A stretch of 64,000 nt of DNA, from NCBI RefSeq assembly GCF_001704415.2, contig NC_030811.1, forward strand, positions 58,455,591-58,519,590, given 5' to 3'. Shown here one piece after another: positions 43,906 through 54,290 of the stretch; position 1 is the first letter of the stretch, and each line of letters begins with the position of its first letter. This DNA is from Capra hircus. Taxonomy: Eukaryota; Chordata; Mammalia; Artiodactyla; Bovidae. The translations under genes and the position numbers were made by a program. Under the pieces are notes generated by a model, which saw nothing but the letters and a program-made list of their open reading frames with translations, made no database searches and had not been told where the DNA came from.

Positions 43906-44550
43906 CCACAAGTTAAATATGTTCATATCCTGCAGATATTGCCATCCCTTGGCCATGATTTGGGCGGTTTTAGATAGAAAATGAAGATGCAGCTGTCTCT
44001 CCAGAGTACTTGGGAACAGCTCTGAAGCTTTCAGTTCTGTCAAGCAGATGCCAGAGTTCAATTGCCTGCAGTCAGGATCCCTGATGTCCAGGACACTTAA
44101 CAGAGCCTTTTCCTAGGTCCATGTTTTTTCTTGACAAAGTGATAATGCTCCTAATTAGTGAGGAGACCTGCGCCCCGACAGCCTGACAAGCTGGGCCCTT
44201 GGCCACTGGGCTGGAGAGGGAGGGGGCAGAGGGCTGTCTGCAGGACCAGCTTGGGGGCTTAAGCTGATCTGCTTGGGAGCAGATGAGCACCCAGCAGACA
44301 AGAGGCAGGGGCTGGAGGGAAGAAGAGGCCCATAGATAGAGAGGGCAAGAGGGGAATGTTTTGCTGACAGAAAAGAGATATATTTTAGACTGACTTCTAA
44401 TGCTAGCTATGCCTTAATCTCATTGCCAGAGCACAATGCTCTCAGGATAACCTGAATTAGTGTCTTCTATACTCTTCCTGTAGTAAGGACCCAAGGAGAC
44501 TGCAAAAGTGCCTCTCTTCTCTCTTTATGCTTCTTTCTAGATAATCAAAA
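43906..44550. other. Unassigned DNA
   Basis: No feature I can support. Moderately GC-rich around 44160-44340. Confidence 0.45.
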
Positions 44551-44565
44551 CCCATAAGGATTCTT

Positions 44566-44740
44566 TTCCAAAAAAAATTTTTTTTTTCAATTTATTTGGC
44601 AGTACCAGGTCTTAGTTGCAGCATGCAAACACTTAGTTGTATGTAGCACATGGCATCTAGTTCCTTGACCAGGGATTGAACCTGGGCCCCCAGCACTGGG
44701 AGTGCAGTGTCTTATCCACTGGACAACCATCAGAGAAGTC
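44566..44740 (-). mobile_element. CHR-type tRNA SINE with diverged target duplication
   Basis: T-rich tail followed by ggcagtaccaggtcttagtt, ccttgaccagggattgaacc and tatccactggacaaccatca, the reverse-complement CHR order with an internal deletion. cccataaggattctt (44551-44565) and cccatgagaactctt (44741-44755) flank it, 12 of 15 identical, consistent with an old insertion. Confidence 0.82.
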
Positions 44741-45165
44741 CCCATGAGAACTCTTAATGAATGATTTAAAACAAATCAGGGGACCTTAACAGCTAAAGGT
44801 CACCTCCAACTGTGTGGCATCCTGCCCTTTCTCTTCTCTTCTGTCTCTCCTGGGAGAGGCCCTCACATCTTGAAGACCGTTGTCCTCACTGACCTCCATA
44901 ATGCAACTGTGAGTTGAATAGTGGCCTTCAAATACATATCCACCCAGAACCTGTCTATATCATCATATCTGGAAAAAATGTTTTCACAAATGTAATTAAG
45001 GATTTGCAATTTGGATTTGGAGATAAGACCATCCTGGATTATACAGGTGATCCCTAAGTCCAATGAAAGTGTCCACGTCACAGGAAGGCAGAGGGAGATC
45101 TGAGACACAGAGGAGAGGCCATTTGAGGTTAGAGAGAAATTGGAGGGGTACAGCTACAAACCCAC

Positions 45166-46440
45166 TTGACTTCACATTCCAGGATGTCTGGCTCTAGGTG
45201 AGAGATCACACCATCATGATTATCTGGGTCATGAAGATCGTTTTTGTACAGTTCTTCTGTGTATTCTTGCCACCTCTTCTTAATATCCTCTGCTTCTGTT
45301 AGGTCCATACCATTTCTGTCCTTTATCGAGCCCATCTTTGCATGAAATGTTCCCTTGGTATCTCTAATTTTCTTGAAAAGGTCTTTAGTCTTTCCCATTC
45401 TGTTGTTTTCTTCTATTTCTTTGCATTGATCTCTGAGGAAGGCTTTCTAATCTCTTCTTGCTATTCTTTGGAACTCTGCATTCAGATGCTTATATCTTTC
45501 CTTTTCTCCTTTGCTTTTGGCTTCTCTTCTTTTCACAGCTATTTGTAAGGCCTCCCCACATAGCCATTTTGCTTTTTTGCATTTCTTTTCCATGGGGATA
45601 GTCTTGATCTCTGTCTCCTATACAATGTCACGAACCTCCGTCCATAGTTCATCAGGCACTCTATCTATCAGATCTAGTCCCTTAAATCTATTTCTCACTT
45701 CCACTGTATAATCATAAGGAATTTGATTTAGGTCATACCTGAAGGGTCTAGTGGCTTTCCCTACTTTTTTCAATTTGAGTCTGAATTTGGCAATAAAGAG
45801 TTCATGATCTGAGCCACAGTCAGCTCCCAGTCTTGTTTTTGTTGACTATATAGAGCTTCTCCATCTTTGGCTGCAAAGAATACAATCAATTTGATTTCGG
45901 TGTTGACCATCTGGTGATGTCCATGTGTAGAGTCCTCTCTTGTGTTGTTGGAAGAGGGTGTTTGCTATGACCAGTGTGTTCTCTTGGCAAAACTCTATTA
46001 GCTTTTGCCCTGCTTCATTCCATATTCCAAGGCCAAATTTGCCTGTTACCCCAGGTGTTTCTTGACTTCCTACTTTTGCATTCCAGTCCCCTATAATGAA
46101 AAGGACATCTTTTTTGGGTGTTAGTTCTAAAAGGTCTTGTAGGTCTTCATAGAACCATTCAACTTCAGCTTCTTCAGCGTTACTGGTTGGGGCATAGACT
46201 TGGATTACTGTGATATTGAATGGTTTGCCTTGGAAATGAACAGAGATGATTCTGTTGTTTTTGAGATTGCATCCAAGCACTGCATTTCGGACTCTTTTGT
46301 TGACCATAATGGCTACTCCAGTTCTTCTAAGGGATTCCTGCCCGCAGTAATAGATATAATGGTCATCTGAGTTAAATTCACCCATTCCAGTTCATTTTAG
46401 TTCGCTGATTCCTAGAATGTCGACGTTCACTCTTGCCATC
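45166..46440 (-). pseudogene. BovB APE-type endonuclease and linker, inactivated
   Basis: Minus-strand coding for the apurinic-type endonuclease that nicks target DNA in intact elements. Visible motifs: ISELK (46395-46409, catalytic Glu), GDWNAKVG near 46065-46090, NQIDCIL near 45875-45895, and GSDHELL near 45799-45820 (catalytic Asp-His). The longest frame is 45846-46385 (179 codons). Nonsense changes: TGA at 46392-46394 where W is expected, TAG at 45846-45848, another TAG where QETGIK is expected near 45620, and a TAG in the RRDQK region near 45450. All four fit C-to-T or G-to-A decay of Gln/Trp codons. The linker ends at CEVKW, the inversion breakpoint. Confidence 0.92.
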
Positions 46441-46476
46441 TCCTTTTTGACCACTTCCAATTTGCCTTGATTCATG

Positions 46477-46502
46477 AAGCGACTTAGCAGCAGCAGCAGC
46501 AG
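46477..46502 (-). mobile_element. 26-bp SINE tail scrap inside BovB
   Basis: Between the BovB sequences ttgattcatg and atggacctaacattccagg lies agcgacttagcagcagcagc plus six bases, identical to the reverse complement of the (gct)n-ctaagtcgctt end of BovA2 SINEs at 43007 and 56823. From memory of BovB copies I expect continuity here, so this looks like a severely truncated SINE insertion. The atg overlap is too short to be a target duplication. Confidence 0.5.
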
Positions 46503-46979
46503 ATGGACCTAACATTCCAGGTTCCTATGCAATATTGCTCTTTACAGCATCAGACCTTGCTTCTATCACCAGCCACATCCACAACTGGGTATGGTTTTTG
46601 CTTTGGCTCCATCCCTTCATTCTTTCTGGAGTTATTTCTCCACTGATCTCCAGTAGCATATTGGGTACCTACTGACCTGGGGAGTTCCTCTTTCAGTATC
46701 CTATCATTTTGCCTTTTCATACTATTCATGGGGGTTCGCAAGGCAAGAATACTGAAGTGGTTTGCCATTCCCTTCTCCAGTGGACCACATTCTGTCAGAC
46801 CTCTCCACCATGACCCATCCATCTTGGGTGGCCCAACACGGCATGGCTTAGTTTCACTGAGTTAGACAAGGTTGTGGTCCGTGTGATTAGAATGACTAGT
46901 TTTCTGTGATTATGGTTTCAGTGTGTCTGCCCTCTGATGCCCTCTCGCAACACCTACCGACTTACTTGGGTTTCTCTTA

Positions 46980-47250
46980 CATTGGACGTGGGGTATCTCT
47001 TCACGGCTGCTCCAGCAAAGTGCAGTCACTGCTCCTTACCTTGGATGAGAGCTATCTCCTCACTGCCGCCCCTCCTGACCTTGAACATGGAGTAGCTCCT
47101 CTCGGCCCTCCTGCGCCCGCACAGCCACTGCTCCTTGGACGTGGGCTTGCTCCTCTAGGCCACTGCCCCTGACTTCAGGCGTAGGGTAGCTTCTCCCGGC
47201 CACCGCCCTTGACCTCGGACATGGGGTAGCTCCTCTCGGCCGCTCCTGGA
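46980..47250 (-). promoter_or_regulatory. BovB 5' UTR with degenerate tandem units
   Basis: About six imperfect repeats of the ggacgtggggtatctcttca / ggacatggggtagctcctct type start near 46985, 47041, 47083, 47138, 47176 and 47218, each followed by a cggcc-like GC-rich segment. The 5' UTR of RTE elements is where an internal promoter would lie, but no promoter element is proven here. The region is the most GC- and CpG-rich part of the element and sits at the internal inversion junction. Confidence 0.75.
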
Positions 47251-47256
47251 TCACTA

Positions 47257-48700
47257 CGAACAAAGCTAGTGGAGGTGATGGAATTCCAGTTGAGCTCTTT
47301 CAAATCCTGAAAGATGATGCTGTGAAAGTGCTGCACTCAATATGCCAACAAATTTGGAAAACTCAGCAGTGGCCACAGGACTGGAAAAGGTCAGTTTTCA
47401 TTCCAATCCCAAAAAAAGGCAATGACAAAGAATGCTCAGACTACTACACAATTACACTCATCTCACACGCTAGTAAAGTAATGCTCAAAATTCTCCAAGC
47501 CAGGCTTCAGCAATACGTGAACCGTGAACTTCCAGATGTTCAAGCTGGTTTTCGAAAAGGCAGAGGAACTGGAGATCAAATTGCCAACATCTGCTGGATC
47601 ATCGAAAAAGCAAGAGAGTTCCAGAAAAACATCTATTTCTGCTTTCTTGACTATGCCAAAGCCTTTGACTGTGTGCATCACAATAAACTGTGGAAAATTC
47701 TGAAAGAGATGGGAATACTAGACCACCTGACCTGCCTCTTGAGAAATCTGTATGCAGGTCAGGAAGCAACAGTTAGAACTGCACATGGAACAACAGACTG
47801 GTTCCAAATAGGAAAAGAAGTACGTCAAGGCTGTATATTGTCACCCTGCTTATTTAACTTCTATGCAGAGTACATCATGAGAAATGCTGGGCTGGAAGAA
47901 GCACAAGCTGGAATCAAGGTTGCCGGGAGAAATATCAATAACCTCAGATATGCAGATGACACCACCCTTATGGCAGAAAGTGAAGAGGAACTAAAAAGCC
48001 TCTTGATGAAAATGAAAGAGGAGAGTAAAAATGTTGGCCTAAAGCTCAAAATTCATGGCATCTGGTCCCATCACTTCATGGGAGATAGATGGAGAAACAA
48101 TGGAAACAGTGTCAGACTTTATTTTTGGAGGCTCCAAAATCACTGCAGATGGTGATTGCAGCCATGAAATTAAAGGACGCTTAATCCTTGGAAGGAAAGT
48201 TATGACCAACCTTGATGACATATTCAAATCAGGGACATTACTTTGCCAACAAAGGTCCATCTAGTCAAGGCTATGGTTTTTCCAGTGGTCATGTATGGAT
48301 GTGATATTTTTACTATAAAGAAAACTGAGCACCAAAGAATTGATGCTTTTGAACCGTGGTGTTGGAGAAGACTCCTGAGAATCTCTTGGACTGCAAGGAG
48401 ATCCAACCAGTCCATTATAAAAGAAATCAGTCCTGGGTGTTCTTTGGAAGGAGTGATGCTAAAGCTGAAACTCCAGTACTTTGGCCACCTCATGAGAAGA
48501 GTTGACTCATTGGAAAAGACTCTGATGCTGGGAGGGATTGGAGGCAGGAGGAAAAGGGGAGGACAGAGGATGAGATGGCTGGATGGCATCACCGACTCGA
48601 TGGACGTGAGTTTGAGTGAACTCCAGGAGTTGGTGATGGACAGGGAGGCCTGGCGTGCTGCGATTCATGGGGTCGCAAAGAGTCAGACATGATTGAGTGA
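47257..48700 (+). pseudogene. BovB reverse transcriptase, nearly complete, two frame breaks
   Basis: Starts at the TNKASGGDGIPVELF region and runs to [18 protein letters not shown]. Frame 47322-48155 carries FIPIPKKGND, FLDYAKAFDC near 47644-47674 (motif A), QGCILSPCLFN near 47827-47860 (motif B) and RYADDT near 47946-47963 (motif C). At about 48053 a 14-base deletion (relative to the 2.8-kb copy) with tca microhomology at its ends shifts the frame. A one-base loss near 48229 shifts it again, after which 48243-48692 is open to the C-terminus. The catalytic motifs look intact but the protein cannot be made whole. Confidence 0.93.
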
Positions 48701-48729
48701 TTGAACTGAACTGAACTGAGCCACAAACC

Positions 48730-49049
48730 ACTGGTAAAGAGTCTGTCTGCAATTTAGGAGACCCCACTTCAATTCCTGGGTCAAGAAGATCCCCTGGAAA
48801 AGGGATAGGCTACCCACTCCAGAATTGTTGGGCTTCCTGGTGGCTAAGACAGTAAAGAATCCACCTGCAATGCGGGAGACCTGGGTCAATCCCTGGTTTA
48901 GGAAGATCCCCTGGAGAAAGGCATGGCAACCCACTCCAGTATACTAGCCTGGAGAATCCCTATGGACAGAGGAGCCTAGCAGGCTACAGTCCATGGAATC
49001 ACAAAGAGTTTGACATGACTGAGTGACTAAGCACAGCACAGCACAACTC
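48730..49049 (+). mobile_element. Bov-tA dimer SINE next to the BovB
   Basis: Two tRNA-related heads (taaagagtctgtctgcaatt and taaagaatccacctgcaatg) and a BovA body ending actgagtgactaagcacagc, with a (gcaca)n-like tail. Flanks ccacaaacca (48721-48730) and ctccaaacca (49047-49056) match 8/10. It used the same target as the BovB, inserting at the BovB's right duplication. Confidence 0.9.
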
Positions 49050-49215
49050 CAAACCAAAGAATTTCTGAAAGTGGCAAAAATCATTCCGTCTCTAGAGCCT
49101 TTGGAGAAAGTGCGGCCCTGTTGGCCCTTGATTTCAGACGTCTGGTATTCAGAACTATGAGAGTATAAATTCTTGTTGTTTTAAGCCATTAAATTTGTTG
49201 CAGCAACTTTAGAAA

Positions 49216-49847
49216 ATGAATTACAAATGCCAATACTTAAAACCAGCATGGTGGTCTTTATTGCTGAATTGTTACTGCGGAACTTGCTATTTGTTTCCTT
49301 GAGAAAGAGCCTCATCCGTGGCATGTTGGCAGTGCTTCTTACTTCTCACACTGTGTGCCCATGCATCACCCGGGGACCCTGTTTTGGAGCAGACTGTGAG
49401 ACAGCCTCAGTGCTGGGGCCCATGATTCTGTCTTTGTGCCTTATCTTCCTCACCTGTTAAACAACGAGTTTGGGCTAGTGTTGCTCAAGTTTCTTCTAGC
49501 TCGAATTTTCTGTGAGTATGAGATGCTTTCCACACACAGACAGAAGACTCTGGGGTCCCAGTGTCCACCTTGATCTTTGAACACCAACCTTTACTTTCAG
49601 TGTGAGGCCTTTCTTCTCATTTTGCCTATACCAGAGCATAAAATGTCCTGATTCTCTGCAATGTAAAAGAAAATGATAGAACACTCCTTTGTCCATTGCT
49701 GCTGTGGTTTTCTCACTGGTCAGCTGAGGCATCACCCCCCACCCCCCCTCCCTACCCCTACCCTCTGCCAAGTGAGTTGTGAGCTTTCTTTTGAAGAGCT
49801 AATTCACATGAATGAATTGTTGCTGAGCCTCCATTTTCAGAGAAGGG

Positions 49848-49887
<40 letters not shown>

Positions 49888-51399
49888 GGTGTTAATAATC
49901 CTCACTGACCACATCCCCGTGGTCAGCTTGTGCACATAACTGAGTGTGAAGTCTAACTGTTCAGAGTCTGCAACTGTGATTTGTGTTCCCTTGGCACAGT
50001 CTGGAAAATACCCATTCTCTGTGGGTGTTGCTCTGTGGGCATAAAATGTCCACTGCCTTTATCAGAATGTCACTCCCTTAATACATGGTTTTAACAAAAA
50101 GCACTTTACTTCTAAGATTGACACTGTAGAAAATTGCGAAAATGCTACATGAGTGTCCCATAATCCCAGTAGGATGGCTATTTTCAAAAGTCACATTTCC
50201 ATTCCTCTGAGTTCTTATTGCCTGAGCACACATCTAGAAGTAAGCACTTGAGAGATTTGGTTTTAAAAACCCTGATAAGGCGGGAGCCATTGTTCTTTCC
50301 TGGGTGTCCTTTCCTGGTATCTCTTGCTCAGTCTGAATAACTGCTCCCTGTGACCTTTTTCTTGCTACATCTTGCTTCATCTCTGACTGCATATTGGAAA
50401 ATTCTTCCCATGTGTTTGAGTTCAAATTCTCAAGAGAAAGAATCTAATCAGAGGAGGATCTTCCCCCCCCCCCCTTGGGGCTACTACAAAATTGTTGGTC
50501 AACCTTTGATGGGTTCTCCCGGATCATGTGGTCCTGGGTCATGTGACTCAAATTGACCAAATCAGCTGTGGCTCAGGTATCACAGGACACAAACCACAAT
50601 CCAGGCAGCAGAGGACTGGGGGCCAGTCAGACTTTCTGTGAAGAGGATGTGGGAAGGGCTGGTGATGACCCAATTTCCAGGGCACATGCTTCCCTCATCT
50701 TTCTCTGAAAGGGCTATAGATGTAAAAGGCCTATGTGGAGACTCAGGGGACTGGAGGTCATAGCTGTACAGTAAGTACCAGTGTTTCTTTGTCTCAGTCT
50801 TCGAAGTTGAGAAGTGGTAAAGTCAAAGTCACAGAGAATTGAAACTGACCTTCTTGAAATAAGTGTGTTTAGGAACCAAAAATAAGCTGGTGCCCTTGTA
50901 GAGGTTCAGTCCGACATATCAAAACATTGTCAGGGAGAGCAGGCTGCAGAATTTCTGGGAAGTGATGGGTGTGAGAGGGCAGGAGAGGCAAGCTCTCAGC
51001 CATGAATGTGTGGTGTGCACTTGGACATGAATCAGGCTGAGCCTACCACACTGCACATCAAGGGTCATGGCACTGTGTGAATTCCATTTGCAGGTTCCCT
51101 TTTTAAAAGGCAGAGCTGACCTCCCCAGCTCTAATGGAGAGGAGCAGCCTCAAGATGTCAACCAGAGAGGAGCAGGTTTCCCCGGCACTCAGGAGACTTC
51201 GATTGTCTCAGTCGGGCATCCAATTTGTTTCTGCTGGCCTCAGCTCCCCACTCCATTGCCACCTCCTTCCCACTTTCTGTACTGTTCACTTTTACTAAAG
51301 ATTTCTTGTGTTTGAACAGCATAATGTCATCAAATGTGACTTGACTTTTAGAATAATGCAATAAAGCTTCTGGGAGAAAATTAAGAATATTTTCACATC
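49216..51399. other. Unassigned DNA with a (TG)n array and a C run
   Basis: About 2.2 kb with no gene or family that I can support. It contains the (TG)n array at 49852-49886, a C/T-rich run at 49735-49765 and a C run at 50464-50474. Frames up to 91 codons are unrecognisable. Confidence 0.5.
49852..49886 (+). repeat. (TG)n microsatellite
   Basis: About 17 uninterrupted TG dinucleotides, preceded by gggtgtt and followed by cggtg. It generates a Val/Cys open frame that should be ignored. Confidence 0.97.
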
Positions 51400-52665
51400 T
51401 TCATACCAGAAGCTAGGTAAAAGATTTAAGATATAAAAAGCACTAACCATAAAGAAATAAGCAAATTTGGAATGTCAAAATTAAAAGTTTGTGCATATCA
51501 AAAGACGTTATCCAGAAAATAAAAAGAAAGCAAAGACTGAGAGAAATATCTATGATATGCATTTGTATATTATATTATGATAAATACTTTTATAAATGCA
51601 TAAATATTATGATATATATTACTACAGATCAGTAATAAAAATATATACAACCCAATAAAAAATAAGCTAAAGACTTGAACAGACACTAAATTGTCTTTAA
51701 ATCATGCAGAGTGCTCAACGTTATTACTCATCAGGAAAATGTAGTTTAGAAACCACAAGGTGTTATCACTTCATAGCCACTCAGGTAGTTGTAATAATTT
51801 AAAAGGTTTATAGCATGAACAGTATATTAACTTGATGTGGAAAAATGGGACTCACATATGTTGCTGTTGAAAGGGCAAATGGATAGCCACTTTGGATAAC
51901 TGTTTAGCACTGATTCTTTAGCTGTTAAGAATACACTTATACCACAATCACCAGTTCATTTCTAGGTATTTACCCCACAGGGATGAAAGCATATACCCAT
52001 ACATGGACTTGTTCAAGAATGTTCATAATGGTTTTATTTTTAATAATGAAAAACTGGAAAGAGCAAACATGCCCAATAATAGGTTAATGTATAAACAATC
52101 TGTGTTGTATATTCTTATAATGGAATTAGTAACAAAAAAGTTCTGATATACACAAAAATGTGATTAAATCTAAAAACAATTATGGGTGCTAGACACAACA
52201 GACTACTTTCTTTGTGATTCTGTTTATATACATTTGTAAAACTCACAAAAATCACCTATAGTGATAGAAATCAGAGCAATGGTTTTCTTTTAGGGGTGGA
52301 GCAAGGGGCAGAGAATGCCTGGAAAGGGTACTAGGAACTTTCTGGGGTGATGGGAATGTTTTATATCTTTTTTAGTCTTTATTTCTTTTGATTAACTTTT
52401 ATTGGAGTACAGTTGATTTAAAGGGTTGTGCTAGTTTCTGCTGTTTGGCAAAGTGAATCAGTTATACATATACATATATCCACTCTTTTTTCAGATTCTT
52501 TTCCTATATAAGTCATTACAGAGCATTAAGAGTTCCCTGGGATAAATTGGGAGACTGGGGTTTACATGTACACAGTGCTGTATATAAAATAGATAACTAA
52601 TAAGATCCTACTATATAGAAGGAAATGTTTTATATCTTAAGTGGCATGTTAGTTACATGATGTAG
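51400..52665 (+). mobile_element. Ancient L1M 3' region interrupted by a younger L1
   Basis: Plus-strand decayed L1: agtttgtgcatatcaaaaga, cccaataaaaaataagctaa, accacaaggtgttatcactt, atttctaggtatttacccca, gaaaaactggaaagagcaaa, tctggggtgatgggaatgtt. It resumes after 52638 (agtggcatgttagttacatg). The start is approximate. Confidence 0.82.
52370..52623 (-). mobile_element. L1 insertion with 5' inversion and 15-bp target duplication
   Basis: 52370-52541 is an L1 3' end in minus orientation (ttggagtacagttgatttaa to gagcattaagagttccctg). 52542-52618 is the adjacent upstream L1 segment in plus orientation (ataaattgggagactggggt to tcctactatatag). In intact L1 copies the ctatag segment directly precedes cagggaactc, so the two arms meet with only a few bases lost. 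The exact 15-mer aatgttttatatctt flanks the whole at 52355-52369 and 52624-52638. This is a textbook twin-primed insertion. Confidence 0.95.
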
Positions 52666-53631
52666 TTGATGCTATGGTACCCTGTCCAGATACCCTGTTT
52701 AGGACTCACAGACCCATGCCCCAGTGCTGGCAATATCAGTCAGGATAACTTACATCTGCATTCCTTACTGGATATTGCCCTTGGCTCCAGAGAAATGCCT
52801 TGCCCAGCTGTCTTCTGTGGAGTGGCCATGACTAATGACTGTTCAATGCAAGGATTCAAAGACCCAACCCCTTGCCTTACTTTGGACACTCTAAAGGACC
52901 ATCCCTTCTCCAAAGCTCCCCATAGGATCAGCCAAGGCTTCAGTTGCAACAACATTGCAGATCAGCTTCTCTTTGTTCTTAGCCCTGCCTGTCCCACTGT
53001 ATCACTTTAGAGTATATACTAGTAAACTTTATGCATCAGCTTTCCACTTCAGGATCTGTTTCCAGAAAATTGAACCAAAAATGGTCCTGGGAATGAACTC
53101 TAAAATAGGATTTTGGAGCTGGGTAAATGGCCAACCAACTGGCAATGAGAATCCCATGAAGAGTCCTTAGCATGCTTTATGGTATGGTTGTTAAAATGTG
53201 TACAGGTGGTAGACATGATCGGGCTGTCAGTGGAAGGGCATGCGTTAGGTGGTACACTCGGGTGAATGTGGGAAGCAGTAGCCACAAGGACTGTGGGCTT
53301 GAGTAGTTGTTACTGAGTACATGGATTCGTTAAACAAAATAGTGACTGTCTCATCATGATTAACCACCAATTCAAGGCAAACTATGACACTCAGAGGACA
53401 TCCTAGGCAACATTAAGGAAACACTAATCTAGCATCAAAATAAAAACACTGTGAAAGATCAGGTACAGAACAGTGAAGCTTTAGTGAAGGTTGATTTTAG
53501 AATCTGAAACTCTAGTTTAGAAGAAAGGGACCCTGAGAATTGGGTCTGGGATATCTGAGTAGATGTTGCTGTGAATCTTGAACTCTTAAATCACCTTAAG
53601 CCTTCTGGTCTGTAAATGGTCCACTCATGCT

Positions 53632-53668
<37 letters not shown>

Positions 53669-53870
53669 AGTGCTTTCTCCCTTGTTTGAAGCTTATGCAG
53701 AAATCACAAGTGAAATAGTTACCTTACAAGACAATGTTTGTCTTGGATCTCCCCCAACCTTACCATCCCCATTACTGACTGATATGCAAATCAGGTTCCC
53801 AGGAGGAGCAATTATGAAAGTCCACAGCATGTATAGTCAGTAGAATTTATATAGTCCTTCCCTGTGGCCA
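52666..53870 (+). repeat. Possible old LTR-like sequence with a poly(A) run
   Basis: 52860-53090 contains cactgtatcactttagagta, actagtaaactttatgcatc and caggatctgtttccagaaaa, wording resembling the polyadenylation end of an old mammalian LTR repeat. No viral coding frame is visible. A run of 32 A lies at 53636-53667. The assignment is tentative and the boundaries are guesses. Confidence 0.35.
53636..53667 (+). repeat. A32 homopolymer
   Basis: Thirty-two uninterrupted A residues, preceded by ttatt and followed by cagtgc. The 200 bp upstream match no SINE or L1 that I recognise, so the source (retrocopy tail or slippage expansion) is unknown. Confidence 0.97.
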
Positions 53871-54059
53871 TTTATCTAGATAACCATGCATTTAACAAAA
53901 GGGATCATTTACACGCTTTTCAGGAATTTTTGGACAACCTAGAGTCTTGACTCAGGAAACACATTCTATGTAATACACCAGTAAACAGCAAGAATACATG
54001 TTTATTTAGAGATCGAAGAGATAGTAGATTTTCTTGTTATTACTATCAGCAATAAATAA

Positions 54060-54290
54060 TATTAGGTACAATTCATTCAACAACTACTATGTACCAAGAA
54101 TATTCACCTTTGCTCTCTCATTTAATCCTAATGACAACCCTGTGAAGTGAATGGCTTCACCATCTTATAGAGAAGGAAACTGAGGCTCAGAGATCTGAGA
54201 TAAATGACCCTTCTTCATGAATCTTATGAGAGGTGAAGTCAGAATTTCAGCCTAGTCTGCTGACTGTGAAACCAGTACTGTTTCTGTCAC
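54060..54290 (-). mobile_element. MIR SINE
   Basis: Clear reverse-complement MIR: caactactatgtaccaagaa, ctcatttaatcctaatgaca, gagaaggaaactgaggctca, tagtctgctgactgtgaaac. Well-preserved core. Confidence 0.87.

Larger units (their letters stand above)
45163..48718 (+). mobile_element. Near full-length BovB with 5' inversion (twin priming)
   Basis: 45163-47250 is the BovB 5' half in minus orientation (from ...GVISHLEPDILECEVKW back to the 5' UTR). 47254-48718 is the 3' half in plus orientation (atcactacgaacaaagctag to the actga tail). Compared with the copy at 15.8-16.4 kb, only about 11 bp of element is lost at the internal junction, so together they give ~3.55 kb. The 11-mers agctacaaacc (45152-45162) and agccacaaacc (48719-48729) are a 10/11 target duplication. 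This is the classic twin-priming outcome. Confidence 0.94.
44878..49215 (+). repeat. Old mammalian interspersed repeat, split by BovB and a SINE
   Basis: Left part 44878-45151 (gagttgaatagtggccttca; gaccatcctggattatacag) and right part about 49050-49215 (cctgttggcccttgatttca; gttgttttaagccattaaat) follow the order of a widespread old mammalian repeat whose LTR/MER family I cannot name by eye. The two halves were continuous before the BovB and SINE insertions. Confidence 0.6.

Noticed and set aside
46730..46790. A separate BovA SINE inside the BovB 5' half (ggcaagaatactgaagtggt)
   Set aside because: This stretch is native to BovB. BovA SINEs are known to derive from BovB sequence, so the similarity is ancestral and not a new insertion.
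52666..53090. Endogenous retrovirus coding region
   Set aside because: Only LTR-like wording is present. I see no gag, protease, polymerase or envelope motifs, so no viral gene is claimed.
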